DNA of 64,000 nucleotides from Plecoglossus altivelis (Eukaryota; Chordata; Actinopteri; Osmeriformes; Plecoglossidae). A model generated the notes under the pieces. That model was not told the origin of the DNA and searched no databases. It saw nothing but the letters and a program-made list of their open reading frames with translations. The stretch is taken from positions 11,306,152 through 11,370,151 of the forward strand of contig BROE01000001.1 in the NCBI GenBank assembly GCA_036571765.1, written 5' to 3'. Shown piece after piece: positions 35,514-48,557 of the stretch (position 1 is its first letter; each line of letters opens with the position of its first letter). The translations under genes and the position numbers were made by a program.

Positions 35514-38500
35514 ATGGCAGGAGGTGTGAAGAAGAAGTCCACTGCTCCTCCGTCCCCCGTGCTGGGGGCACTTCGCACGTTATGGCAGGAGAAGCATTTG
35601 ATCCTTTTCAAAGCGGAGTATACGTTACTGGTCACTTCGGTGCTTTGGATTTTAGAAATCGGAATCAACGTATGGGTCATACAAAAAGTTGCATGTAAGT
35701 AGCTAGCGTAAAGTCGCTTTTGAATCTGCCTAGCTACGTAGTTGGAGCTAACGTTGGATCTGGCTTGCTATTAGCGACACCGCCACCTGTCATCTTTACA
35801 CCATGTCGTTTTATGCATGCATAGTACTGAACTACCAAAGCTTTATTTCTTATTTAACAGCACATAAGTTCACATACTGGTGTCACTTTACCAATAGTTT
35901 TATATTTTATCGTTTAAAGATTTATAGTTTCCCCAAATGATCCTGCCAACAGACCTATACGTTTTTATTATCTTCGATAACATCTGGTTGAGGTTCACAC
36001 AGTTTTCCAGAGGCGTGCCAAACTGGGAATGAATCGGCTTGCATAGCTCAGTTCGTAATTTGTCATGAACTGCTGCTCACCTGTTCCTCAGATACAGAGA
36101 TTGATTGGAAAGCCTACATGGACGAAGTGGAGGGAGTGATCAACGGCACCTACGACTACACCCAGCTTAAAGGAGACACGGGACCTTTGGTGTGAGTTTT
36201 CAAGAGCCATCTCAATAACACGTAGCTTTCAACAAGCTCTACTCTCATCCAGAAGAGTACAGAAAGGACACCTGTCCCCACTTTGAAGGACTAAAATGTA
36301 CAGCATAGCTCTGGCAGAGACCAGTTGCCAACATATCAGTGACTCATGTCTACATTTGCATGGTGTCCCAGGTATCCAGCTGGGTTTGTGTACATCTTCA
36401 CGGGCCTGTACTACATCACCAGCCACGGGGTGAACATCCGCCTGGCCCAGTACATATTTGCTGCTTTCTATCTGCTGACTCTGCTGCTGGTGTTTCGCAT
36501 ATATCAGCGCACTAAGAAGGTGAGAGTAGTCAAACGTTTCACGGTTATTCTACAGTGTCCTAACCTATATTTGTGTAGTTGACATCATCATTTTTCTTGT
36601 ACTTCAAGGTGACATGGTGACTTTTTAAAATTATTTGTTCTTTCTGTCACTGTGTTCTTTGCGCAAACCTTGATGTGTTTGTGTTCCTGGGTTCCCCAGG
36701 TTCCACCATACGTGTTCTTCTTCGTGTGCTGCGCCTCTTACCGGATCCACTCCATCTTTGTGCTGCGGCTCTTCAATGACCCGGTGGCCATGGTGCTGTT
36801 TTTTGGGGCAGTCAACCTGTTCCTGGATGGGCGCTGGACTCTGGGCTGTGCCGTCTATAGGCAAGTATGCTCTCTGGAAGAAGCTTATCCACAGAGCAGG
36901 ACAGCTCAACTTTATTCTTCCCCCTCGACCTCCAATATTGGTTTTCTCTTGTTGAAATTCATATTAGCTCAAGTTATTTGGCTTTGTTGATGTTGTTTTA
37001 AAAAGTTCTGTATCGAAATAACGTTTTAAATGTATCCCTCCAGCCACTTTATTTTTTCTTCTACATTGACATATGTTCTCATTAAAAGTAGGACTTTCTG
37101 GTCTAGTCCTATTTGTGTATTAAATCCCGTACTGTTAGTGATAACCCCATCTTTCCCCTCTCTCTGACAGTTTAGCAGTGTCTGTGAAGATGAACGTGCT
37201 GCTCTTCGCCCCTGGTCTCCTCTTCCTCCTCCTGTCTGAGTTTGGCCTTGTGAAGACCATCCCCAAACTCTCCCTATGTGCAGCCATCCAGGTTAGGCTC
37301 TTAGCAAGTCAGCTTTACGTTCACTGTCACCGTAGAGCAGGCGTGTCAAATCCTGGTCCTCAGGGGCCACTGCCGTGAAAGTTGTAGATGTTTCCCTGCT
37401 CCAGCAACCCTGATTGTAATCAAGGGTCATGACGAGGCTTCCTCAGAGCTTGATAATGACCCATTCATTTGCTATGCTAGAGCATGGTAACATATACAAC
37501 TTTCTGGACAATGGCCCCTGGGGACCAGGATTTGACACACCTGCCATAGAGGAAAGTCCACCCTCTAACTCCGCCTCACCGCCCGCTCTCCTCAGCTGGT
37601 TCTGGCTGTGCCTTTCCTGATGGAAAACCCCAGCGGCTACGTGAGCCGAGCCTTCGACTTGGGCCGGCAGTTCCTGTTCAGGTGGACGGTCAACTGGCGC
37701 TTTCTGCCAGAGTGGCTGTTCCTGAGCCGTTACTTCCACCTGGTCCTGCTGGGGGCGCATCTGCTCACCTTGCTGCTGTTTGCTCTGAGGCGCTGGAAGA
37801 GGTGAGGGAGGGGAGGGGGCGTGTACAGGTGCTGTGGCCCCAGAGGGGCGGGGGGGGGGGGGGGGGGATCATGTATGGACAGCAAGCTGCACGTGGGCAC
37901 TAAAAACAAAAAGTGATGTTTAGTTGTGGTGTTTGTTTTTGCCAAGCACTTGTGCCAGTTCCTCTGTCTCTCCTCAGGCCTGGAGAGAACATTCTAGAGC
38001 TGCTAAAGGATCCAGGCAAGAGGATCATCCCTGCTCAGAAGATCACTGCTGATCATATCCTTTAGATTCATGTGTCTTAGACCATGGTTGGGATAACCAC
38101 TGGTGTATTGTATTCACACTATAATAACCTTATCCCCAATATAGTCTGGCACTCTGTTCTTCTGGTTGTGTTTCAAGTAGTGATCAGGTCCTTACTTGAG
38201 TACTTGGAAGTCCCTCTTTCCTGTAGACGCTATCAATGCCAGACCTTAACAGCCGATCACAGATGGTCCTGGTCCTGTTCACTTCTAACTTCATCGGCAT
38301 GTGCTTCAGCCGCTCTCTGCACTACCAGTTCTACGTGTGGTACTTCCACACGCTGCCCTACCTGCTCTGGAGCGGAGGAGTCAAGAAGCTAGCTCACCTG
38401 CTCAGGTAAACCACGAACATGACCGGGACTGGATTGGTTTAGTTTGAAACGCGAGCACTTGATTTGTTTTTCTACCCACAACATCAGCACCCCTGCAAAT

Positions 38501-38840
38501 CTGTAGCTATTCGTTTCCATTCGGAATCCATACGGATTCCTTTGTTTTATGTGAAAGGGTTTAAGGGCAGGAATTTTGGCAGCATTTTAAGATGTTTTAT
38601 AAGTGCATCCATTTATTAGGAGTTGTTGGCTATGTTCAAAGTGTTTATGTAATCTCTTGCAGGGTTCTGATCCTGGGTCTGATCGAGCTGTCCTGGAACA
38701 CCTACCCCTCTACCATCTACAGCTCAGCAGCCCTCCACGTGTGCCATGTCATCATCCTGCTCTGCCTTTGGCTAGCCCCGCCCCCTCCAGGCCAGACAGA
38801 GGCCGCGAGCGAGGGAGAGAAGAAGGCCAAACGCCAGTGA
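35514..38840 (+). CDS. alg3: ALG3 alpha-1,3-mannosyltransferase
   Basis: ALG3 is the ER-membrane dolichyl-P-mannose:Man5GlcNAc2-PP-dolichol alpha-1,3-mannosyltransferase, adding the first lumenal mannose to the N-glycan precursor. Exons: 35514-35694, 36092-36191, 36372-36519, 36700-36860, 37171-37291, 37596-37801, 37978-38054, 38261-38405, 38663-38840; 438 aa, the human length. Hallmarks are EIDWKAYMDEVEGVINGTYD with GDTGPLVYPAGFVY, the lumenal acceptor-site region; CCASYRIHSIFVLRLFNDPV; SVKMNVLLFAPGLLF; ENPSGYVSRAFDLGRQF; and SRSLHYQFYVWYFHTLPYL, with many hydrophobic segments typical of this multipass family. Intron 4 uses a GC donor (TATAG|GCAAGT). Intron 7 (38055-38260) begins ATATCCTTT and ends AC, a U12-type AT-AC intron. 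Without these two non-GT introns the frame breaks. A hAT MITE sits in intron 5. Confidence 0.97.
37338..37543. mobile_element. Non-autonomous hAT-type MITE with intact TIRs and 8-bp TSD
   Basis: The left end CAGGCGTGTCAAATCCTGGT is the near-perfect inverse of the right end; over 32 bp the two ends differ at two positions. They are flanked by CCGTAGAG (37330-37337) and CCATAGAG (37544-37551), an 8-bp target duplication with one mismatch. CAGG termini and 8-bp TSDs are hAT features. The element is 206 bp, has no coding capacity, and lies in intron 5 of alg3. Confidence 0.88.
37850..37867. repeat. Poly-G run (18) in alg3 intron 6
   Basis: Eighteen consecutive G residues about 50 bp after the exon 6 donor, within a G-rich patch. 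Confidence 0.9.
38055..38260 (+). other. U12-type AT-AC intron of alg3
   Basis: The 5' end ATATCCTTT is a perfect minor-spliceosome AT-AC donor. CCTTAAC at 38244-38250, about 10 nt before the end, fits the U12 branch site, and the intron ends in AC. Splicing here joins GAT-C to AG-ATG, giving TADQMVLVLFTSNFIG, in agreement with the family; no GT-AG pair nearby preserves the frame. Confidence 0.93.
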
Positions 38841-39769
38841 GCCTCACACACTCTCCAGACCCACCTGCTGTGGGCTTTGACCAACCACCAACCACCTCCT
38901 CTCCCAGGCCTCCATGCCTGACCTCGCCTCTCTTAGAGGGGGGTCACTGTGGCCGTCTCTGTCTTAAAGGCTACTAGCTAATATGCTAGGCTACGCTAGC
39001 TAGCCACCATCATTTGCTCTGTGCTAAGGAGCCGGCTTGGGAGAGTTGAAGCAAAAGACTTGTGGCGTCGTCGTTTTCAGGTGATTTTGTTGGGTAGAAA
39101 GAGGCGGAAAACGATGACGATTCTCAGGATTCATGTTTTGTCAAATGAAGGAGTTCGTTCATTTGATGTCCGATAAACAACGGTTAGAAGTGTGTTTTTG
39201 TTAGTGGCCGAATGTTTTTGCTGTGGTGTCTCGATTTCTTATCAAAGGATTTGTTACTTATGTTAAACTACCTTTTGCTCATGAATCGTCTTGTCGAGTA
39301 ATTGTCAATGGTCCAGTAGACTACAGGATGGTTTTTAGTTTGTTTTTTTTACACAGTTTGGTCTTTCCAGATATTAAGAAATATGAACTAGTATTTAACA
39401 ATGAAACGCATTCAAATTATCTGCGCCTCTGCAATAAGCTTAAAACGTGACTCGGACACATTCTAAGAAGGACTTCTATACATAACGCCTGTGGTACATT
39501 GTGAAATGTATCAGAAATGAAGCTGTTGACAATCGTGTTCTTTTTTTTTTGTCTTCTATGATAGTGATCACCTCTGTGAAGCTTGTTGGGATCAGTGTGA
39601 GTTTGATGTAGATTTGATACGTCAGACGTGTGAACCGTTTCTGACTGAGCTGCCATAGGGGATGTCGTTTACCAGATTTTAAACGCTCGGATGAGTTTGA
39701 GTTTCATTTGCATGTTTTGTTTTGTTACACGTGATGACAAGCTTAGTGGGAATTGATTCCAAATGTGTT

Positions 39770-39775
39770 TTTATT
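39770..39775 (-). terminator. Candidate poly(A) signal of vwa5b2
   Basis: TTTATT on the plus strand (AATAAA on minus) lies about 480 bp after the vwa5b2 stop. Confidence 0.5.
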
Positions 39776-39791
39776 TTGTTGATTAATGATC

Positions 39792-39797
39792 AATAAA
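39792..39797 (+). terminator. Poly(A) signal of alg3
   Basis: This is the first AATAAA found after the alg3 stop, about 950 bp downstream, only 17 bp from the opposite-strand signal of vwa5b2. Confidence 0.65.
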
Positions 39798-40257
39798 AGG
39801 AATCTCTAAAGAAACTTTAATTATTAGAACATTAGTTATTAGTTAAACATGCAACCCAGTAACTGGGTCATTCAACAGAGACAGAAAAATCAAACAGTTA
39901 AACTACAATTAATCTGAACATTAGCGTTTAAGGTGATCAAGGCATGTTTGTGGTTGCATATATCATTAAAAGGCCACTTGGGTCTGTACAAAAAAATGGT
40001 GGGCTGGGTTCTCCGATTTGATAGTTTTATCCAGATCATTCATCTCAGTATCAAATGGGGTAAAATTTCAAGAACAAGATACTGCCAGATGTGTCACCCA
40101 AACCAACAGTTTTTACGAGGAATTTGCTCAACTCCCTCTTTCAAAGCGAGTTGGTGAATGTGAAGCGTGTGACTGGCCGTGGTACAGAGCGCAGAGGAAA
40201 GCTCTACTAAGGCATCGACTGGACTAGCGCAGCAAGGGTCTTCACAGCGACGTCGGT

Positions 40258-43200
40258 TCACATGTTATTGGGGTTGTAACACAGCATGTTGAGCTTGATG
40301 TTTTCATCCCAGTGACGCAGCAGCAGGAACAGCTGTCTGGCTGCTCCTTTCAGCCCAGCCAGGTCCAGCCCCTCAGGCAGATCCTGACAGCGCAACCAGA
40401 AGTCTGCCTTGGCCGCCACTAGCTCCCATTCCATGAAGTAGCCGGCGCAGCGGTGCTCCAGCCAGGCCAGAGCCACGACCGTGGCCCAGCTCGAACCCTC
40501 CAGGTCCCCCTGCGCCAGTTGGTCGCTCCCCTGGAGGTCCAACGCTGCCGGGTCCAGCGACGCGCCTTCGCAGACGTCCGTCTCGGAGCCGCGCCCACTG
40601 TCCACCTGGGGGAGGGGATGGGCGTTCCCAGGCGGCAGTTCGGAGAAGCCTTCCTCTGAGCTCAGCTGGTCCGGGGGGGAGGTCTGGGGGTCGTCGCGGT
40701 CACGGTGGGAGAAGTGGCGACGGAGCCCGGGTTCTGGGGTGAGGGGAGGGTCTTCCGGGCTGTTCCGGGAAGATGTGGCGGGCAGCCTGGTGAAGGAGGC
40801 GGAGGGCAGGGGGATTATGGGCTGTGTGGAGGAGGAGGAGGCGGCGGGGAGAGGGTTGGTCTTGGTGGAGGAGATGGGGGAGGTGCTGTGGAAGGGGGCG
40901 TTAAGGCTGCTTCGGTGCAGGCTGTAGGGGGAGGCCCTCCGGAGGCGGCCCAGAGGGATCTGGAGGCAGTCGGAGTAGACCTCGTTCAGCAGGAAGGCTC
41001 CGGAAGCCAACTGCAGACGCACCTGCACACAGAGAGGAGAGGCATCACGCCCGGCCCACACCTGTACGCAGGTATCTCAGTCACCTTCCTTCAGGATAGA
41101 AATGACACTGGCACTGTGGTGGAACCGTGATGCATTCCACAGACGCATCTGCACTAGCGTCCAATCAATGCCGAGGAAGCCTGCTTGCACTAGACTGTCC
41201 CTGCAGATGGTCTCCCTCATTGTAAACAATGATGTTAAGTCATAAACCATCACGTACTGTAATTTGCAGTGAGGAGGCATGTGGTGGGGCTCACCAGAGG
41301 CAAGTAGTCAGGGATCTCTATGTCGGTGTGTTTCTCCGGCTCTGCAGACAGACAGTGGGCTTTCAGAGGAGTCTGCTTCCCTGATGAGTTAGACAACCGC
41401 AGTTTTCCCAGCGGAAACCTGGAAAGAAGAGGTATTGAGGCTCCTAGTGCGTGTGGACACGTGCACGGGTGTGAGTGTGTGATTGATGCGTCTCACCTGG
41501 AGCTGAAGAAGCTCTCCGCAGACTTGCTCTCCACAGAGCGCTGGGAGCGGCTGGACAATGTCCCGGACACAGCGGAAGGACTGGCAGGGTAGGCACTGCC
41601 GCCTACGCCTGTGAGACAGGCACAGAGAAACACACACACACAACTGTCTATACTTCACTTAAAGGTCTCTTTCAGACCAACTGAAAGGAGCTGACAGTAC
41701 AGGTAGTTATAATGTCAGTGGTGGTATTGGTAGCAATTTGAGGGTGTCACAGGTTAGATGAGGGTTAAACAGGTTGGATGAGGGTGTTACAGGTTGGTTG
41801 AGGGTGGAACAGGTTGGATAAGAACGGAACGTAGGATGAGGGTGTAACAGGTTGGATGAGGATGAGGGGGCAGCGGGTATCTTACTGCCGTCCCAGGAAG
41901 TCAGGCTGCATGGGGAGGCGGGAGTGTCGTCTCTGTCTGTGTGAGAAACACACACAGACACACTCATCAATGACCCATCTACTCCACAGGATCAGTGACT
42001 GGGATGGGCCACAGCCGCAGTGTTCTAGAGACGTGGTACCTGTGGAGTTGCAGGCCTCCTCCAGCTCCTCGCTGTCTCTGCTGGAGGGTCTTCGGCCCAG
42101 CCCCACAGAGTAGGCCCTCTCTCTGCGACTGCCTGACTGGGAACGCCGCCTGTTACCCAAACGCACCCCTGAACGCACACACGCACCAACACCGTTACAC
42201 GTGGAAACCAATCAGTGTTGCTTCTGCTGCCGTGGACCTACAGCTGTAGGATGAAGGCTGGTTTCCAGGCCTACCGTTCCCAGTGGTCTTCATGTCCCCG
42301 GCGTCCACCAGGCCCTTGCCAGAGCAGCTCTCAGTAGCAGTAAAGGCTGTGTACATGCAGATAATGTTACAGCTCTTACTCGTCTGGATGGCCTTCATAC
42401 GATAACGCTTGGTGGGACCTGGTGATCAAACAGACAAGCGAACATATCATGTTGGAGTCTAGATTCAGAAATAAATGAAGAATCTCTTTTGATCACCGCA
42501 TTAACCCCTCCCTCTCACCGTGTTCAATATCACTCTCCTTCTCCGCCAGTTTCTCAAAGTCTCTAATGACAGAGCGAGCCGTCAGTTGGTGGATGATGTC
42601 CTGCCATGGCTCTCCTCTCTCTCCTTCTTCTCCTCCTCCTCCTCCTCCTCCTGCTCCTCCTCCTGCTCCCCCAGGACTGTCAGGGGTCCAGAGGGGGGAG
42701 AGGTCCAGGGTGACCTCCCAGGACACGGGCCTCCCAGCCAGCAGGCCGTGGATGAGGGAGCGGCACTGGGTCGGGGGGGTGGGGGGGCCCTCAGGTGGGG
42801 CAGCGGTGAACAGGTACTCTGGGTCTGTGAAGCTGTCCCAGTCCAGGGGAGAAGCAGGGAACAGCAGGCCATCTGAAAGAGAGAGAGACAGAGAAGGAGA
42901 AAGAGAAAGAGAGAGAGAGAGAGGTTGATGTTGAGGTCAATGTATATACAGATGCATGCATGCATGGCTATACACATACACTACCAGTCAAAAGTTTTCA
43001 CACACCCTCCCATTCACATAAATGGGACAATGCGTCCACACTGGTATTGTACATGGATGTCTAGATGGATGGACACATGGAGGGATATTTAAACAGATTG
43101 ATGGATGGTGAAGGAGATGTTATAAACTCACTGGAGTCAGTCAGGCTGCGGCGGGACAGCGCCTCCTGCGGGGTGGGCTGTGCCTCTCCATCACTCTCAT

Positions 43201-46200
43201 CCAGCCTCCCACCCACTGCCTGGTCGAAAGACACCCTCTCCAGCGCCCTCCGCAGGCGGTGCATGTCCAGCTCTCCCTGCGGAGAGGAGAAACTCCGTGC
43301 TGACATGGTGGAGCGGGCCAACGCCTTCTGTCTCCTCCGAGACTCCTCCCCTCCGTACAGACGGCCAACCTGGATTGGACAACGAGAGTTTCAGATGAAC
43401 AATACTACCATAGTTTCAAATGTATATATTTAACAGCATTAAAGAAATTCACCATTCAACCCTAAACATAGATGGATTGTTAAAGATCATCTACTTCTGG
43501 CTTCTCAACTACCTTTTTAACCCCAGAGTCATCGTTGTCCACAGAGGTGGTCTGTTGCCACGGCGACTCGCTCCAGCGAGACAGGGTGGTCCTGTGTTCG
43601 GGTGGAGGCATTTTCTCCAGCCCCTGGGGCAGGGAGCCTGTGTCCAGCCCAGGAAGAGGATCTGGAGCGTAAGGGTCGGAGGCGGAGGAGGTGTGTGTGA
43701 GCGTGTGGCTGTGCGTGTGCAGGCCTCTCTCACTGCTCAGGGAGCAGCGCGTCAGCATGTACTGCTCCTGGATGTAGGAGGTCTCCTGGATCCTTCTGCG
43801 GATGTCACTGCACCAGTCCTGCTCTCCCCCTGGACAGCAGACAGAGAGACAAAGAGTCAGGCGACATGTTGGTTACCGACTGGGGCCCAACTGGTGACTT
43901 GCAGGTGTTTGCAAGTGCAGGTGTGTGATGTAAAATCGATGCTTAAATGTGTTCTTATCCTAATATCCGTGGTCATAGTATAGTCCTTGCAGGGTCCCAG
44001 CATGGTCATGGTGTGGTCAGGTCTCACCTAGGCTGGCACCTGGGTCAGGGTCTCTGGCACAGGAGAACTCGGAGGAGATCTCCCGGGAGATTTCCCTCAG
44101 CGCCTCCTCCAGCTCCGCCCCCTCTGGTGATGTCATCATGGGGAGGAGCTCCAAGCCGGGGGGAGGAGAGAGCTCGTCGTTTGATAGGCCAAACACGGAG
44201 CCCACGGAGCCCCTAGACACCCCCTTATAGCTCCGCCCACGCACCTGTGACAAGGGTGGTATGCCCGACAAGGTTGTGAGTGCAAGTCGTAGGATAGAAG
44301 GAGTAGTCGAGTAGATTTCAGTAAGTGTCAAATGTTTAAAGTTACTTTAAAACAGAGAGTATAAAAACCTTTACCTCGGTTGTCTTGCCTTTGAAGGGAG
44401 AAACATCATACAAGGTACAGTAGCCAATCAGGTGATTCCCCGGGTAGAGCGGAGGTATCTCATTGGGTGAGAGGAGGGCCTCCATGTTGTCTGGCAGGTA
44501 CCAGTCTATTCTTACGTCAGTAAGGACTGGCTCAAAAGCCTTCTTCAGACACTTAATCAACTGGGAGGGGAGTAAAGATCTTGTTAGTCTACTCAGAGAC
44601 ACCCTCTCCATTTTACATATACTTTTCCTGACTAAAAGCTTTACTAAAACTAAAAGCACAGCTGTCTGGGACGTGGCCCAGCACGTCAGAATGCATTTCT
44701 CCATGTCCTCCACTGGGGGGCAGTAATGTTTTTTTTGTCTCACCTTGGGCTGCAGTCTCTGCTCGTCACCCAGGAACTCCGTGGTTCCTCCCGTCACCTT
44801 GGCAACGCCCTGTAGGAGCCTCCGGCAGGCTCGGGGCCCCAGACCAAGACCGAAACACCTGGGAGACAATAAACAGCCCCCCTCACACTGGTCAGGTAGA
44901 ACACATTGATCGCTACTTCTCTATGTGGAGAAGGACTCCCTACATCACTCTGTCATTTCAACTTGATGGGACCACGTTGAGGTCTCCTTCAACTCTCTTT
45001 CTGTCTCCACCCAGTGCTCACTGCTGCAGATAGGACTGTAGGACTTCCTCTAACGGAGCATCAGCTCAGAGCACGGACGAAGGGGTGAACACTAATTGGA
45101 AAGGCCAAACGTCGGACAGAGGGAGAGAGAGAGGAAGAGAGAGAGAGAGGAAAGAGAGAGAGGAAAGAGAGAGAGAGGAAGAGAGAGAGGAAGAGAGAGA
45201 GAGAGGAAAGAGAGAGGAAAGAGAGAGGGAGAGGGAGAGGGAGAGAGAAAAAGAAATGGAGAGAGAGGCAGAGAGAAAGACAGAGAGAGGGAGAGACAGG
45301 GAGACACAGAGAGTGAGAGAGAGCGTTGCCCAGAATGCAGCAGCTCTGTCTGGCTCTGTAGACAGACCATTTGTACTGCATGAATATCAACAATACAAAG
45401 ACAAGCATGAGGGATTTATTCTGTTTCCCTGCCTCATGGCTCTGGAACACACTAACTCCACAATCAATACCCCTCCCCTTCTGATGGACTAGGACAAGAG
45501 GGTTCTTAGAATTAAGGCTAGCATACAGGTGTGGGTACTGCTAGGATGCAATGTTAGGCAGTATTTAGATGTATGTGATGAAGAGAGACTTTTTACGTCT
45601 GGAGAGGCTGGTCAGTCTAACAGGAGAATACTAATGAGGGATTGATGGAGTGGTGATTGAACTCTTCCCAGGGGAGTGGTAGAGAAGGAGGAGGGGAGAT
45701 GGAGGGGTGGGAGTGGGGGGGGGGGTGGTGGGGGGTGTAGAGTGCTGCAGGAGAGAGCACTTAGTGAGATTACTGGGTGTGGCCTCGCCATATGTAACAC
45801 AGACCTCCTTCTCTCCCCCAGTCCTCCTTCTCCCTCTCTCTAACATCCTTGTCATGCTTTGCCTTCTCCAGCCCTTATTCACTGTGGTCTCCTCCGCAAA
45901 GTTGAATTCAAAATGCATCATCTAGAAAGTATTTCAGACAGAGTTGTCTCAACTTTATTGCGTTATAAAGATCAGCTTTTTTCTTAGGCTGATGAACTGT
46001 CTGTATCTGTGACTCTCACCTCTGACCCCTCTCACCTCTGACCCCTCCCCCTGGCCCCAGCCCCTCCCTCTCATTCTGACCCCTCCTTCTGAACCCTCCC
46101 TCTGACCCCTCCCCTTGTCCTCAGCCCCTCCCTCTCACCTCTGACCCTTCTCACTTCTGACCCCTCCCTCTGATCCCTCCCTCTGACCCCAACCCCTCCC

Positions 46201-48526
46201 TCTCACCTCTGACCCCTCCCTGTGACCCCACCGTCCTCACCTGGCAGCACAGGCGTTCCTGCGGACCAGCTCCAGCACCTTGCCCACGCTGCTGACGCTG
46301 CCGTCTGTGATGATGAAGATCTGGCGCGGGGAGGAGCGCTGGGCAGGCTGCTGGTACACCCAGGACAGCGCCCCCAGCAGGTTGGTTCCCCCCATGTCAG
46401 CTCTCATCCTTTGGATGTACTCGCACGCCTGAACTAAGGTCACCTGGAGTAGCAGATACGCAAACAATCTGTGCATCAAACTAATGATAGAAAGTACAGT
46501 TAGTTAGTTAGCATAGTTTTAGCCCCATAAACCTCCTCACAAATATATGTTTGGGATCAGTTTTCAAGCAGGGGAACCTAGCAGCCAATCAAGGAAGTTG
46601 GTGGTAGGTGATTATATGACACTGACTGTGCAAATATTGTCTCTGCCAATGCTATTAAATTGAAAGAGGTTGAATACAATGGCTATGAAATACCCTGCGA
46701 GCTCATGTTTCTAAGGGGCTTAGGGTAGAATTAAATCTATTTAATTTCTAAACTGTTCGCAGTTGGCACCTGTTTGAATCAAATCACATAAGAGAGAAAA
46801 AGAGAGAGAGGGATGGAGAGAAAGAGAGTGGGGGTGGGGGGGGAGGGAGAGCGAGAGCAGGTTGTCAGGTCATCTCCCCGCGATGTAAAATGCATAAAAG
46901 GTCACCAGATGGTCCAGAGTTATACAAGACTGTTTTTTTCCTCCAGACCCCTTGTTAGGGGAACACTTGATCTCCGCTGCTACGGCAACAGAGTCGGCCG
47001 ACCGGTCTGCTTGTTGTGGAGCGCGGAACAGGACAGAGGGTCCTTGTGAACGAGTCAAAACAACCTGTTCACCCGCCTCCACTCATGTGGCTGCGTACCG
47101 AACAGGTAAGATGATGCCGGTGGATCCATGCTTTTACCATCAAGATACGTATGGACAGGTGAGGAGAGTTCAAGAGCAGTGTTCAAGAGCAGCACACAAG
47201 GTACAGTTCGTGTTAGCGGGGGGTTGTTCTGAAAGGGTACTAACGTCTGTGCAGAGCTTGCTGGAGCCGAACAAAGCCTTGACGGAGGTGCCGAAGCCCG
47301 CGATGTTCAGCATGGTGCCTGGAGGAAGACTCTTCAGCGCCACCACCATGCCTTCCTGTTTGGGCAGGAAGCAAACAGGAAGTGGACAGAGAATGATCAT
47401 CGACACGCCGAACTCCAAAAGGAAGCGTGTTGAAAAAGTGTACCGCATACAAGTATACACGTTCAAAAGTCAGCGTACGTAATCATCTTTCCCCTTGCCT
47501 CGGTATGTCATTTCCTGCGCCGTCGGAGTTACTGACCTTGATGCGCTGGATGTTGACGCCGCTCATGCTTCCGCTGCGGTCGATGAGGAAGAGCAGCTCC
47601 CTGGTGGCTCTGTGAAGCTCCAGAGGCTCAGACAGCAGGTCAGGACAGAAGTTCAGCATCAGAACCGGGCTGCTCAGAATGTCCTTGTGGTACCTCTTTC
47701 TCACAAACTCCAACTGGGTGGAGGAGGAGGAGGAGGAGAGGGGAATATGGGACGTTAACGGGAAAACCTGGTAGTGAAATCGTGGCTTGAGTGGGATGAT
47801 GTAACTGGAACAGGTTTTTTTGTTTGTTTTTGGAATGGACAGTAAACATTGACAGAGAGGGTCACTGAGGAGGAAGTAAGGAGTGAGAGGGAGGGAGAAA
47901 ACCTCACCCTCTTTTCGGGTTCGGACTCTTTGCGAGCGCAGCGGATGAAGTCACGCCGGGCACAAATCTGCTGCTCGTATTGGCTGAAGGAGAGCCTGCC
48001 CCTTTCCAGGATGACCAATGGACTGTGAGGTTCTTTGGAGAAAGGAGGGACAGAACTTCAACGTCAACGTCTGAAAACAGGATGAGAAGGGGGAACACGC
48101 ACGACACACAATACTCAGGCACACACAAGTACTCAGACACAGACACACACAAATACTCAGACACAGACACACACAAATACTCAGACACAGACACACACAA
48201 ATACTCAGACACATACACACAAATACTCAGATACACACACACACACAGACACACATGAATACTCAGACACACACACAGACACACACTCGAATACTCAGAC
48301 ACACACACAGACACACACGCACACATTAAGTCAAACAGCCTCACCGCTGAGGTGTAGGATGATTTCTATGTGTCTGTCATACGGGTGGTCTTGTGCCAGG
48401 GTGATGTAGGTGGCCGAGGCACTCTGGGCTCTGGGGTCTGCATCTGCCCTCAGGGCATGAGTAGGACTCTCCAAGCCTGGGGAAACACAGGACAGACGCT
48501 CAGGACCAAGACGAAAGCTGCATGAG

Positions 48527-48557
<31 letters not shown>

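Noticed and set aside
48115..48320. CRISPR-like array
   Set aside because: The units are contiguous CA-rich minisatellite copies without unique spacers, in a vertebrate intron.
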